10,404 nucleotides of DNA from SYFI01 sp046095485 (GTDB lineage Bacteria; Actinomycetota; Thermoleophilia; Miltoncostaeales; Miltoncostaeaceae): contig JBJTJN010000091.1 in the NCBI GenBank assembly GCA_046095485.1, forward strand, positions 1-10,404, in the 5' to 3' direction. Position 1 is the stretch's first letter; every line of letters starts with the position of its first letter. Both the position numbers and the translations under genes were made by a program. Of the stretch, positions 1 through 6,879 are shown in pieces. The notes beneath the pieces were generated by a model. The model saw nothing but the letters and a program-made list of their open reading frames with translations. It had not been told where the DNA came from and searched no databases.

Positions 1-69
1 CTGCTCGGCCACCACCTCGGGCGGGCGGTCGAAGAACGCCCGGCCAACGGCACGGGCGCGGCGGGTCAC
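1..69 (-). CDS. mpg: Probable DNA-3-methyladenine glycosylase, N-terminal fragment (cut by window edge)
   Basis: Only the first 23 codons are inside the window. The GTG start (67-69) overlaps the argH stop codon in a GTGA arrangement, so the two genes are probably translationally coupled. The visible peptide contains RAFFDRPPEVVAEQ, which resembles the N-terminus of Mpg/Aag-type alkyladenine glycosylases, where an 'FF-R-P-x-VA-xLLG' stretch starts the domain. That family excises 3-methyladenine and other alkylated purines from DNA. From general knowledge, this gene lies near argH in a number of actinobacteria (often followed by tyrS), which supports the call. With so few residues the identification rests on a short match plus context. 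No catalytic residues are visible. Confidence 0.55.
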   Translation of the reverse strand, partial: MTRRARAVGRAFFDRPPEVVAEQ

Positions 70-1451
70 CAGGCCTCCACCCGCTGCTCGATCTGCGCCA
101 GCTGCTCGAGCACCCGGCCGCGGGCGGTGCCGCCGGGGACATCCTTGCCCTCCACTGACGCCTCGGCGGTGAGCTCCGGCAGCTCCACGCCCTGCAGCCC
201 CGCCGCAGCGAGGTCGTCCGGCGTGGCACCGGCCAGGCCCACGCCCCGATCGGCGCAGGCCCTCACCAGCGCCCCCACGGCCTCATGGGCCTTGCGGAAT
301 GGCCACCCCTGGCGCACCAGGGCGTCGGCCAGGTCGGTGGCCGCGAGGAAGCCCTCATCGGCCGCGGCCGCCATGGCATCGGCGTCGAACCGCGCCGTGG
401 CCACCATGCCCGTGATCGCCGGCAGCAGCAAGTCGATGGTGTCGGCCGCATCGAACAGGTAGTGCTTGTCGTCCTGGAGATCCTTGTTGTACGCCAGGGG
501 CAGGCCCGAGAGCGCGCCGAGCAGCCCGCTGAGGTCGGCCGTGAGCCGCGCGGCCTTGGCGCGCGCGAGCTCGGCGGCGTCGGGGTACTTCATTTGCGGC
601 AGCATCGACGAGCCGGATGCGTAGGCGTCGTCCACCTCCACGAACCCGGCCTCCTCCGACGACCACCACACGTACTCCGCGCCCAGGCGTGACAGGTGCA
701 CGCCCAGCTGCGCGGCGAAGGCGAGGTAGTCCACCAGGGCGTCGCGACTTCCCACGGCGTCCATGCTGTTGGGCGTGACGCCGGTGAACCCGAGCTCATC
801 GGCCGTGGCCTGCCGGTCGATGTCGAAGCCGCTGCCCGCGAGTGCGCCGCTGCCAAGGGGGCTCTCCCCCGCCGACTCCATCGCGAACATCAGTCGCCGG
901 TGGTCGCGGTCGATCATCCAGGCGTAGGCCAGCAGGTGGTGCGCCAGGCGCACGGGCTGCGCCCTCTGCAGATGCGTGTAGCCGGGCATCAGCACGTCAA
1001 CGCCGGCCCGCGCCTGCGCGATCAGCGCCTGGGCCAGGGCCTTCAGCGCCGCGGACTGGGCCTCGCAGCGCCCCCGCAGCCACAGCAGGGTGTCGGTGAT
1101 CACCTGGTCGTTGCGGCTGCGGCCGGTATGCCGGCGCCGGCCGGCATCACCGGCGATCTCGGTGAGCCTGCGCTCCACGGCCGTGTGGATGTCCTCATCG
1201 CCGGGTTGGAAGACGAACGCGCCGGATGCGAGCTCGCCCTCCACCTGCGCCAGCCCGGCGTCAATGGCCGCGGCGTCATCCGCAGGGATTATCCCCCGGG
1301 CGCCCAGCATGCGCGCGTGCGCGCGGGATCCCCGGATGTCCTCCTGCCACAGGCGCTGGTCCACCGGCAGCGAGGCGTTGAGCGCGTCGAAGGCCTCGGC
1401 GGGCGAGCCCTCGAACCGACCACCCCAGAGCCGCGGCGCGTCGTCGCTCAT
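66..1451 (-). CDS. argH: Argininosuccinate lyase
   Basis: 461 residues, the usual length for ArgH. It catalyses the last step of arginine synthesis, splitting argininosuccinate into arginine and fumarate in the cytoplasm as a homotetramer. Visible family features in order: WGGRF near residue 9; DEDIHTAVERRL at about 85-96; the substrate-binding HTGRSRNDQ at 108-116; GYTHLQRAQP with the catalytic-region His160; SPLGSGALAG near 197-206; NSMDAV near 228-233; and the mobile GSS loop at 280-282. The loop reads GSSMLPQMKYPD, whereas the family consensus is GSS-x-MPQKKNPD, so Met287 and Tyr289 replace a normally conserved Lys and Asn (see findings). The ATG start overlaps the stop of the upstream aminotransferase gene by 4 nt (ATGA), and the stop overlaps the next gene by 4 nt. 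The start is fixed by that coupling and by the standard N-terminus. Confidence 0.96.
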   Translation of the reverse strand: MSDDAPRLWGGRFEGSPAEAFDALNASLPVDQRLWQEDIRGSRAHARMLGARGIIPADDAAAIDAGLAQVEGELASGAFVFQPGDEDIHTAVERRLTEIAGDAGRRRHTGRSRNDQVITDTLLWLRGRCEAQSAALKALAQALIAQARAGVDVLMPGYTHLQRAQPVRLAHHLLAYAWMIDRDHRRLMFAMESAGESPLGSGALAGSGFDIDRQATADELGFTGVTPNSMDAVGSRDALVDYLAFAAQLGVHLSRLGAEYVWWSSEEAGFVEVDDAYASGSSMLPQMKYPDAAELARAKAARLTADLSGLLGALSGLPLAYNKDLQDDKHYLFDAADTIDLLLPAITGMVATARFDADAMAAAADEGFLAATDLADALVRQGWPFRKAHEAVGALVRACADRGVGLAGATPDDLAAAGLQGVELPELTAEASVEGKDVPGGTARGRVLEQLAQIEQRVEAW

Positions 1452-2542
1452 GCCGCCCCCGCCTCCACGGCGCCTGCCGCACCGGCCCTCTCGGCCTGGA
1501 TCGCCCGGTCGAGCGCGGCGCAGACCCGATCGACCTGCTCCTCGGTCATCTCGCAGAAGAAGGGCAGCGCGATGGTGGACGCGCTGATGGCCTCGGTGAT
1601 GGGCAGCTCGCCCGGCCCGTGGCCGTGCGCCTCGCGGTAGTAGGGCTGCAGGTGGATGCACGGCAGGTACGGCTTGGCCGACACCCCCTCGGCCTCGAGA
1701 CGGCCGATGATGGCGTCGCGATCGAGGTCGGCGTCAAGCCGCGGCGCGTACACGAACCACGAGCGCCGCTGGGGGCCCTCGTACATGGGAGTCACGCCGT
1801 TGATGTGCTGCACGCGGTCCTGGTACATGCCGGCGACCTGCGCGCGGGCGTCCTGCATCCAGTCGAGGCGCTCGAGCTGGGCGATGCCGATGGCCGCATG
1901 CACGTCGGAAAGCCGGTAGTTGAAGCCCAGCCGCGAATGCACCAGCCACGCCCCGTCGTCGGAGCGCCCCTGGTTGGTGAGGCTCTTGAGCAGCGTGTAG
2001 AGGTCGTCGTCGTCGGTGAGCACGACCCCGCCCTCGGCGGTGGTGAGCTGCTTGTTGGCGTAGAAGCCGAACACGGCCGGGTGGCCGAAGCTGCCCAGCT
2101 TGCGACCGTTGAGGTCGCCGTCGATGCTCTGGCAGGCGTCCTCCACGATGCCCAGGCCGTGCCGGTGGGCGATGTCCACGAGCGCGGGCACGTCGGCCGG
2201 GTACCCGAAGATGTCCACGATCAGGATGGCCTTGGTGCGCGGCGTGATGGCGGCCTCCACGGCAGCCGGGTCCATGTTGAACGTGAGCGGGTCGACTTCC
2301 GCGAACACCGGCGTGGCGCCCGTGTAGAGGATGACGTTGGCCGATGCCACGAACGAGAACGACGAGGTGATGACCTCATCCCCGGGGCCCACCCCCAGCG
2401 CGTGCAGGCAGCAGTGCAGGCCCGCGGTGCCCGACGAGCATGCCACGGCGTGCTTCGTGCCGATGCGGTCGGCCCACATCTGCTCGAAGCGCGTGACCGT
2501 GGGGCCCAGCGACAGCTGGCGTGACACCAGCACCTCATCCAC
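1448..2542 (-). CDS. DegT/DnrJ/EryC1/StrS-family PLP aminotransferase (5' end interrupted by TAG)
   Basis: The open part is 364 codons from a GTG at 2542. The fold-type I, DegT-like family usually transfers an amino group from glutamate to a keto-sugar nucleotide; the substrate here is unknown. Visible features: CSSGTAGLH near 35-43 (phosphate-binding), the VEDACQS motif near 133-139 with the Asp that pairs with the PLP ring nitrogen, and FYANKQLTTAEGG near 160-172 with the expected Schiff-base Lys164. LGFNYRLSDVHAAIG further on is also typical. The usual family N-terminus (M-IPLARP-I) is encoded just upstream, from an ATG at 2590, but is separated by an in-frame TAG at 2552-2554. Expression therefore needs reinitiation, readthrough or a corrected base. 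The stop overlaps argH by 4 nt. It is the only gene of the operon without an obvious step in branched-chain or arginine synthesis. Confidence 0.9.
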   Translation of the reverse strand: MDEVLVSRQLSLGPTVTRFEQMWADRIGTKHAVACSSGTAGLHCCLHALGVGPGDEVITSSFSFVASANVILYTGATPVFAEVDPLTFNMDPAAVEAAITPRTKAILIVDIFGYPADVPALVDIAHRHGLGIVEDACQSIDGDLNGRKLGSFGHPAVFGFYANKQLTTAEGGVVLTDDDDLYTLLKSLTNQGRSDDGAWLVHSRLGFNYRLSDVHAAIGIAQLERLDWMQDARAQVAGMYQDRVQHINGVTPMYEGPQRRSWFVYAPRLDADLDRDAIIGRLEAEGVSAKPYLPCIHLQPYYREAHGHGPGELPITEAISASTIALPFFCEMTEEQVDRVCAALDRAIQAERAGAAGAVEAGAA

Positions 2543-2590
2543 CAGCTCGCGCTAGCGATCACCGATCACGGGCCGCGCGAGGGGGATCAT
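2543..2590 (-). other. Original 5' end of the DegT-type gene, with in-frame amber codon
   Basis: An ATG at 2588-2590 lies 11 nt after the cimA stop. It opens MIPLARPVIGDR, a textbook DegT-family N-terminus, in the same frame as the downstream gene. Codon 13 (2552-2554) is TAG, and the frame then continues RELVDEVL into the annotated CDS. A Glu codon GAG at this place would fit the family and differs from TAG by one base. I infer a point nonsense mutation or a base error. No strong ribosome-binding site precedes either the ATG or the GTG at 2542. Confidence 0.8.
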
Positions 2591-2601
2591 GTCGTCCGCG
2601 C

Positions 2602-4197
2602 TCACGCCTCCCGCGCCCCGGCGGTGCTCGGCACTGCGGCGCGTCGCACGCCGTAGTCCAGGCTGTCCACCAGGGCGTCCCACGAGGCGGCGATGACGTT
2701 CTGGTTGACGCCCATGGTCGACCAGGTGGACGTGCCGTCGGTGGAGTCGATGAGTACGCGCGTCGTGGCGTCGGTGCCGTGGCCCTCGTCGAGGATTCGC
2801 ACCTTGAAGTTGACGAGCGAGATCTTGTCGAGGCCGGGCACGCGGCCGGCAAGCGCCTGGCGCAGCGCCCTGACGCGCGCGTTCACGGGTCCGTTGCCCT
2901 CGGCGGTGGCCACCAGGCGCTCACCATCGTGGTGCAGGCGGATGGTGGCCTCGGTCATCACCTGGCCGGTCTCGTCGCGCTCGGTGATGACCCGGAACGA
3001 CTCGAGCACGAACACCGGCTCGTGCACCCCGGCCTCGCGCTCGAGCAGGATCGTGAACGACGCGTCGGCCACCTCGAAGTGGTAGCCCTCATGCTCGAGT
3101 TCCTTGATGCGCGCGAGGATGCGCGGGGCGAGATCGGGGTCGGCCTCCACGTCGATGCCGGCCTCGCGGGCTCGCTCGAGCACTACGTGGCGGCCCGAGA
3201 GCTCGCTCACCTTCATGCCCCGCTCGTTGCCCACCAGAGCAGGGTCGATGTGCTCGAACGTGCGCGGGTCGGACACCATGCCGGCCACGTGCATTCCGCC
3301 CTTGTGGGCGAAGGCATTGGCGCCCACGTACGGCGCCCAGGCGTCGGGCGGCATGTTGGCGGTCTCGGCGGCCCAGTGCGAGAGCCGCGTGAGCTCCTCG
3401 AGCCCCCCGGGCCTCAGCACCTCGAAGCCCATCTTCAACGACAGCGACGGCGCGATGGAGATGAGGTTGGCGTTGCCGCAGCGCTCGCCCCAGCCGTTGA
3501 TGGTGCCCTGCACCTGCCGGGCGCCCTGCTGCACGGCCGCCAGCGAGTTGGCCACGGCGCACTCGGCGTCGTTGTGGGTGTGGATTCCGATGCGGGCGTC
3601 GGGCAGCGCGGCCACCACCTCGCCCGAGATGCGCTCGACGTCCATGGGCAGCGTGGCGCCGTTGGTGTCGCAGAGCACCAGCCACGACGCGCCGTTGGCG
3701 TGCGCGGCCTTCAGGCACTCGATGGCGTACTCGGGGTGCTCGCGGTAGGCGTCGAAGAAGTGCTCGGCGTCGTAGAAGACGTCCTTGCCCTCGGACAGCA
3801 GGAACGCCACCGACTCGCCGATCATCGCGAGGTTCTCCTCGCGCGAGACCTTGGTGACCTTCTGCAGGTGCAGGTCCCACGTCTTGCCCACGATCGTGGA
3901 CACCGGCGCGAAGCACTCCACCATGATGCGCAGGCCGGGGTCCTGGTCGGGCGGGGTGTTGCGCCGGCGGGTCATACCGAAGGCCGCGATGCGGGTGTCG
4001 CCCAGGTGCTCCTGCTCGAGCAGGTCGAAGAGCTGGCTGTCTTTGGGATTGGACGACGGGAAGCCCGCCTCCACCACGTCGAAGCCGACGTCAGCGAGCC
4101 GCAGGGCCACCTGCAGCTGTTCCCCCACCGAGAGGCTCATGCCCTCGCGCTGCATGCCGTCACGCAGCGTGGTGTCGTAGAGGAGGATGCGCTCCAT
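2602..4197 (-). CDS. cimA: (R)-citramalate synthase
   Basis: 531 residues, the length typical of long CimA proteins. It condenses pyruvate and acetyl-CoA to (R)-citramalate, the first step of the threonine-independent route to 2-oxobutyrate and isoleucine. The DRE-TIM metallolyase barrel begins with DTTLRDG at residues 8-14 (metal-binding Asp). It continues with SNPKD, FGMTRRRNT, a GKTWDLH segment, VFYDAEHFFDAY, LVLCDTNGATLP, the metal-binding IHTHND and NGWGERCGNA. This combination, especially FGMTRRRNT and the EHFFDAY segment, distinguishes CimA from LeuA. The C-terminal third (about 390-520) fits the LeuA-type dimerisation/regulatory domain. The barrel has EAGFPSSNPKD where many CimA proteins have EGGWPGSNPKD. 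The ATG shares its A with the ilvE stop (TGATG), so the two are translationally coupled. Downstream, the DegT-type gene follows after 11 nt. Confidence 0.95.
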   Translation of the reverse strand: MERILLYDTTLRDGMQREGMSLSVGEQLQVALRLADVGFDVVEAGFPSSNPKDSQLFDLLEQEHLGDTRIAAFGMTRRRNTPPDQDPGLRIMVECFAPVSTIVGKTWDLHLQKVTKVSREENLAMIGESVAFLLSEGKDVFYDAEHFFDAYREHPEYAIECLKAAHANGASWLVLCDTNGATLPMDVERISGEVVAALPDARIGIHTHNDAECAVANSLAAVQQGARQVQGTINGWGERCGNANLISIAPSLSLKMGFEVLRPGGLEELTRLSHWAAETANMPPDAWAPYVGANAFAHKGGMHVAGMVSDPRTFEHIDPALVGNERGMKVSELSGRHVVLERAREAGIDVEADPDLAPRILARIKELEHEGYHFEVADASFTILLEREAGVHEPVFVLESFRVITERDETGQVMTEATIRLHHDGERLVATAEGNGPVNARVRALRQALAGRVPGLDKISLVNFKVRILDEGHGTDATTRVLIDSTDGTSTWSTMGVNQNVIAASWDALVDSLDYGVRRAAVPSTAGAREA

Positions 4198-5123
4198 CAG
4201 CCCGCCGGCGTCGCCGCCGTCACGTGGTCGAGCCAGTGCGCCCACCGGGCGTCCCGGCCATGCACCACCTCGTGGAACACGTGCTGCAGCCGCTGGGTGA
4301 CAGGACCGGGCTCGCCGATGAGGTGGTCGTCCACCGACCGCACCGGGCATACCTCGGCCGCGGTGCCGGTGACGAACACCTCATCCGCCTGGTACAGCTC
4401 GGCGCGCGCAAGATCGCGCTCCACCACCTCGTAGCCCTCGGCGCGGGCGATATCCATGATCGAGTTGCGCGTGATGCCCTCGAGGATCGACGCCGAGATG
4501 GGCGGGGTGCTGATCACGCCGTCCTTCACGATGAAGATGTTCTCGCCCGAGCCGTCGGTGACCATGCCGAGCTCGTTGAGCAGGATGGCCTCCTGGTAGC
4601 CCGCGTGCTGGGTCTCCATCTTGGCCAGGATCGAGTTGAGGTACTGGCCGCCGGCCTTCGCCGTGGCGGGGATGGTGTTGTTGCCGATGCGCCGCCAGCT
4701 GGAGATCTTGGCCTTGATGCCGTGCTTAAGGCCGTCCTCGCCCAGGTAGGCGCCCCACACCCATGCGGCGATGGCGATGTCGACCGGCGCCTCGACGGGG
4801 TTGAGCCCCATCACGCCGTACCCGCGCATGGCGATGGGCCGGATGTAGGCCTCATGCAGGCCATTCGCGGAGATCACCAGGTGCACCGCGGTGCGAAGTT
4901 CCTCGTGCGAGAACGGCAGGGGCATGTAGTACTGGGCGGCCGAGCGCTCGAGGCGCAGCAGGTGCTGGTCGAGCCGGAACACCGCGGGGCCATCCTCGGT
5001 CTCGTAGGCGCGAATGCCCTCGAACACCGACGTGCCGTAATGAAGGGCGTGCGTGAGCACGTGGACCGTGGCATCTGCCCAGTCCACGAGCGACCCGTTC
5101 ATCCAGATCTTGTCGGCTTCCAT
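4197..5123 (-). CDS. ilvE: Branched-chain amino acid aminotransferase
   Basis: 308 residues, the normal size for class IV PLP aminotransferase IlvE. It performs the last step of leucine, isoleucine and valine synthesis, moving the amino group from glutamate to the 2-keto acid. Visible features: IWMNGSLVDWADATVHVLTH at the N-terminus, HYGTSVFEGIRAY near 32-44, NTIPATAKAGGQYLNS with the Schiff-base Lys, and DGSGENIFIVKDG near the phosphate-binding region. SILEGITRNSI and VFVTGTAAEVCPV follow. The ATG at 5123 gives the standard N-terminus; upstream in-frame sequence back to 5234 does not look like this family. Its Shine-Dalgarno is weak (AAGGG about 10 nt away, AGG directly adjoining). A 62-nt gap separates it from leuB, the largest in the operon, with no convincing promoter. 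Its stop overlaps the cimA start by one base. Confidence 0.96.
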   Translation of the reverse strand: MEADKIWMNGSLVDWADATVHVLTHALHYGTSVFEGIRAYETEDGPAVFRLDQHLLRLERSAAQYYMPLPFSHEELRTAVHLVISANGLHEAYIRPIAMRGYGVMGLNPVEAPVDIAIAAWVWGAYLGEDGLKHGIKAKISSWRRIGNNTIPATAKAGGQYLNSILAKMETQHAGYQEAILLNELGMVTDGSGENIFIVKDGVISTPPISASILEGITRNSIMDIARAEGYEVVERDLARAELYQADEVFVTGTAAEVCPVRSVDDHLIGEPGPVTQRLQHVFHEVVHGRDARWAHWLDHVTAATPAG

Positions 5124-5185
5124 CCTGCGACGGCCCTTCGTCGTGGGGTTGTCCCGGGCTTTGCTGCCCGCGTATCCGGTGGAGT

Positions 5186-6238
5186 CTAGCCCGCCGCGGA
5201 GATCAGCAGTTCGCCCATCTCGTGGGTGGAGCACTCGCCGCCCAGGTCGCGCGTGCTGTGGCCCAGCGAGAGCACCTGGTCCACGGCGGTCTCGATGGCG
5301 TCGGCGCCCTTGGGGGCGTCCAGCGAGTACCGCAGCATCATCGCGGCCGAGAGGCAGGTGGCGATGGGGTTCGCAATGCCCTGATCGGCGATGTCCGGGG
5401 CCGATCCGTGCACGGGCTCGTACAGGCCCGGGCCGTGCCCGCCGAGGCTCGCCGAGGGCAGCAGGCCGATGGACCCGCTGATCATCGCGGCCTCGTCGGA
5501 GAGGATGTCGCCGAACATGTTCTCGGTGACGATCACGTCGAAGTCGGCCGGGCGGCTGACCAGTTGCATGGCGGCGTTGTCCACCAGCATGTGCTCCAGC
5601 TCCACGTCGGGGTGCTCCTCGGCCACGCGCATCACCTCATCGCGCCACAGCCGCGAGCTCTCGAGCACGTTGGCCTTGTCGACCGAGGTCACCTTGCCGC
5701 GGCGGGCCAGGGCCGACTCGAACGCCACCTCGGCCACGCGGCGCACCTCGGCGCGGCTGTAGGTGCAGGTGTCGTAGGCGCTGTCGCCCTCGCGGCCGCT
5801 CTTGCCGAAGTAGATGCCGCCGGTGAGCTCGCGCACCACCAGCAGGTCGGTGCCCTCGATGCGCTCGGTGCGCAGCGGGCTGCTCTCATACAGCGACGGG
5901 ATGGGCTTGACCGGCCGCAGGTTGGCGAACAGGCCCAGGCCGGCGCGCAGCGCCAGCAGCGCCTGCTCGGGGCGCGGGTCGTCGGGGTTGGTGGTGTCCC
6001 ACTTGGGGCCGCCCACGGCGCCCAGCAGCACGGCGTCGGCCGCCTGGCACTGCTCCATCACGCCGTCGGGCAGGGGCTTGCCGTAGGTATCGATGGCGCA
6101 GCCACCCACCGCGTGGGAGTCCCAGTCCACCTGCATGTCGTCCATGTGCGCCACGTGGTCCACGAGGCGGCGGGCCTCGCCGATGACCTCGGGCCCGATG
6201 CCGTCACCGGGCAGCAGTATGACCTTGACCTCACGCAT
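5186..6238 (-). CDS. leuB: 3-isopropylmalate dehydrogenase
   Basis: 350 residues. NAD-dependent oxidative decarboxylation of 3-isopropylmalate to 2-ketoisocaproate in leucine synthesis; the same enzyme type acts on 3-methylmalate in the citramalate route fed by CimA. Visible features: LLPGDGIGPEV at the N-terminus, LLGAVGGPKWD near 70-81, the substrate-binding region with LRPVKP, RELTGGIYFGKSGR near 139-152, and VDKANVLESS with the catalytic Lys. The metal/substrate motif TENMFGDILSDEAAM and the cofactor-binding EPVHGSAPDIADQGIANP follow. The ATG at 6238 is preceded by AAGGA at good spacing. The gene lies 30 nt after leuD. Confidence 0.97.
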   Translation of the reverse strand: MREVKVILLPGDGIGPEVIGEARRLVDHVAHMDDMQVDWDSHAVGGCAIDTYGKPLPDGVMEQCQAADAVLLGAVGGPKWDTTNPDDPRPEQALLALRAGLGLFANLRPVKPIPSLYESSPLRTERIEGTDLLVVRELTGGIYFGKSGREGDSAYDTCTYSRAEVRRVAEVAFESALARRGKVTSVDKANVLESSRLWRDEVMRVAEEHPDVELEHMLVDNAAMQLVSRPADFDVIVTENMFGDILSDEAAMISGSIGLLPSASLGGHGPGLYEPVHGSAPDIADQGIANPIATCLSAAMMLRYSLDAPKGADAIETAVDQVLSLGHSTRDLGGECSTHEMGELLISAAG

Positions 6239-6268
6239 TCGGGTTCCTTCGTTCGTCTCGGACGGGGT

Positions 6269-6868
6269 TCAGAGCAGCACGGTGGTGACGGGGCCCTGGC
6301 GCTCGCGCGAGGCCTCGTAGGCGGCGATGTCGGCGTCCTTCAGCATGGTGAGGCCGATGTCGTCCCAGCCGTTCAGCAGGCGGTCGCGCACGCTGTCCTC
6401 GATGTGGAACTCCACCGTGCGGCCGTCGGGAAACGCCACCACGCACTCCTCGAGGTCGACGGTCATCTCGGTGCCGGGCTGGTCGATGGCCTCCTGCATG
6501 ATGATGCGCACGTCGTCGTCGGGGAGGATGACGGGCAGCATGCCGATCTTCGTGCAGTTGGTGCGGAAGATGTCGGCGAATGACGGCGCGATCACGACGT
6601 CGAAGCCGTAGTCCTGGATGGCCCACGGGGCGTGCTCGCGCGACGACCCGCACCCGAAGTTCCGGCCGGCCACCAGGATGCGCGCGCCCTCGTACTCAGG
6701 GCGGTCGAGGATGTAGAAGTCCTCGTTCTTCCAGTCGAAGAACAGGAACTCTCCGAATCCCGTGCGCTCGACGCGCTTGAGGAACTGCTTCGGGATGATC
6801 TGGTCGGTGTCGACGTCGGCCCGGTCGAGCGGGGCGACCTTCGACGTGACGATGGTGATGGGCTCCAT
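6269..6868 (-). CDS. leuD: 3-isopropylmalate dehydratase, small subunit
   Basis: 199 residues, matching the LeuD swivel-domain subunit. With LeuC it forms isopropylmalate isomerase, converting 2- to 3-isopropylmalate; the same complex type can isomerise citramalate to 3-methylmalate. Visible features: LDRADVDTDQIIPKQFLK near 14-31, the hallmark GRNFGCGSSREHAPWAI near 68-84, and FADIFRTNCTKIGMLPV. VEFHIEDSVRDRLLNGWDDI near the C-terminus is typical of full-length bacterial LeuD. The ATG at 6868 has GGAGG five bases upstream. It starts 11 nt after the leuC stop, as expected for subunits made in equal amounts. Confidence 0.97.
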   Translation of the reverse strand: MEPITIVTSKVAPLDRADVDTDQIIPKQFLKRVERTGFGEFLFFDWKNEDFYILDRPEYEGARILVAGRNFGCGSSREHAPWAIQDYGFDVVIAPSFADIFRTNCTKIGMLPVILPDDDVRIIMQEAIDQPGTEMTVDLEECVVAFPDGRTVEFHIEDSVRDRLLNGWDDIGLTMLKDADIAAYEASRERQGPVTTVLL

Positions 6869-6879
6869 TTCGGCCTCCC

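Noticed and set aside
2521..4434. A long open frame on the plus strand (over 600 codons) opposite cimA, with similar ones at 5222-6583 and 6925-8400
   Set aside because: They lie antisense to clearly identified genes, are rich in Arg, His, Gly and Val as expected for the reverse of GC-rich codons, and show no recognisable domain.
5155..5170. Small hairpin (CGGGC, 6-nt loop, GCCCG) between leuB and ilvE
   Set aside because: The stem is only 5 bp with no U-run, a level expected by chance in such GC-rich DNA; the operon appears to continue.
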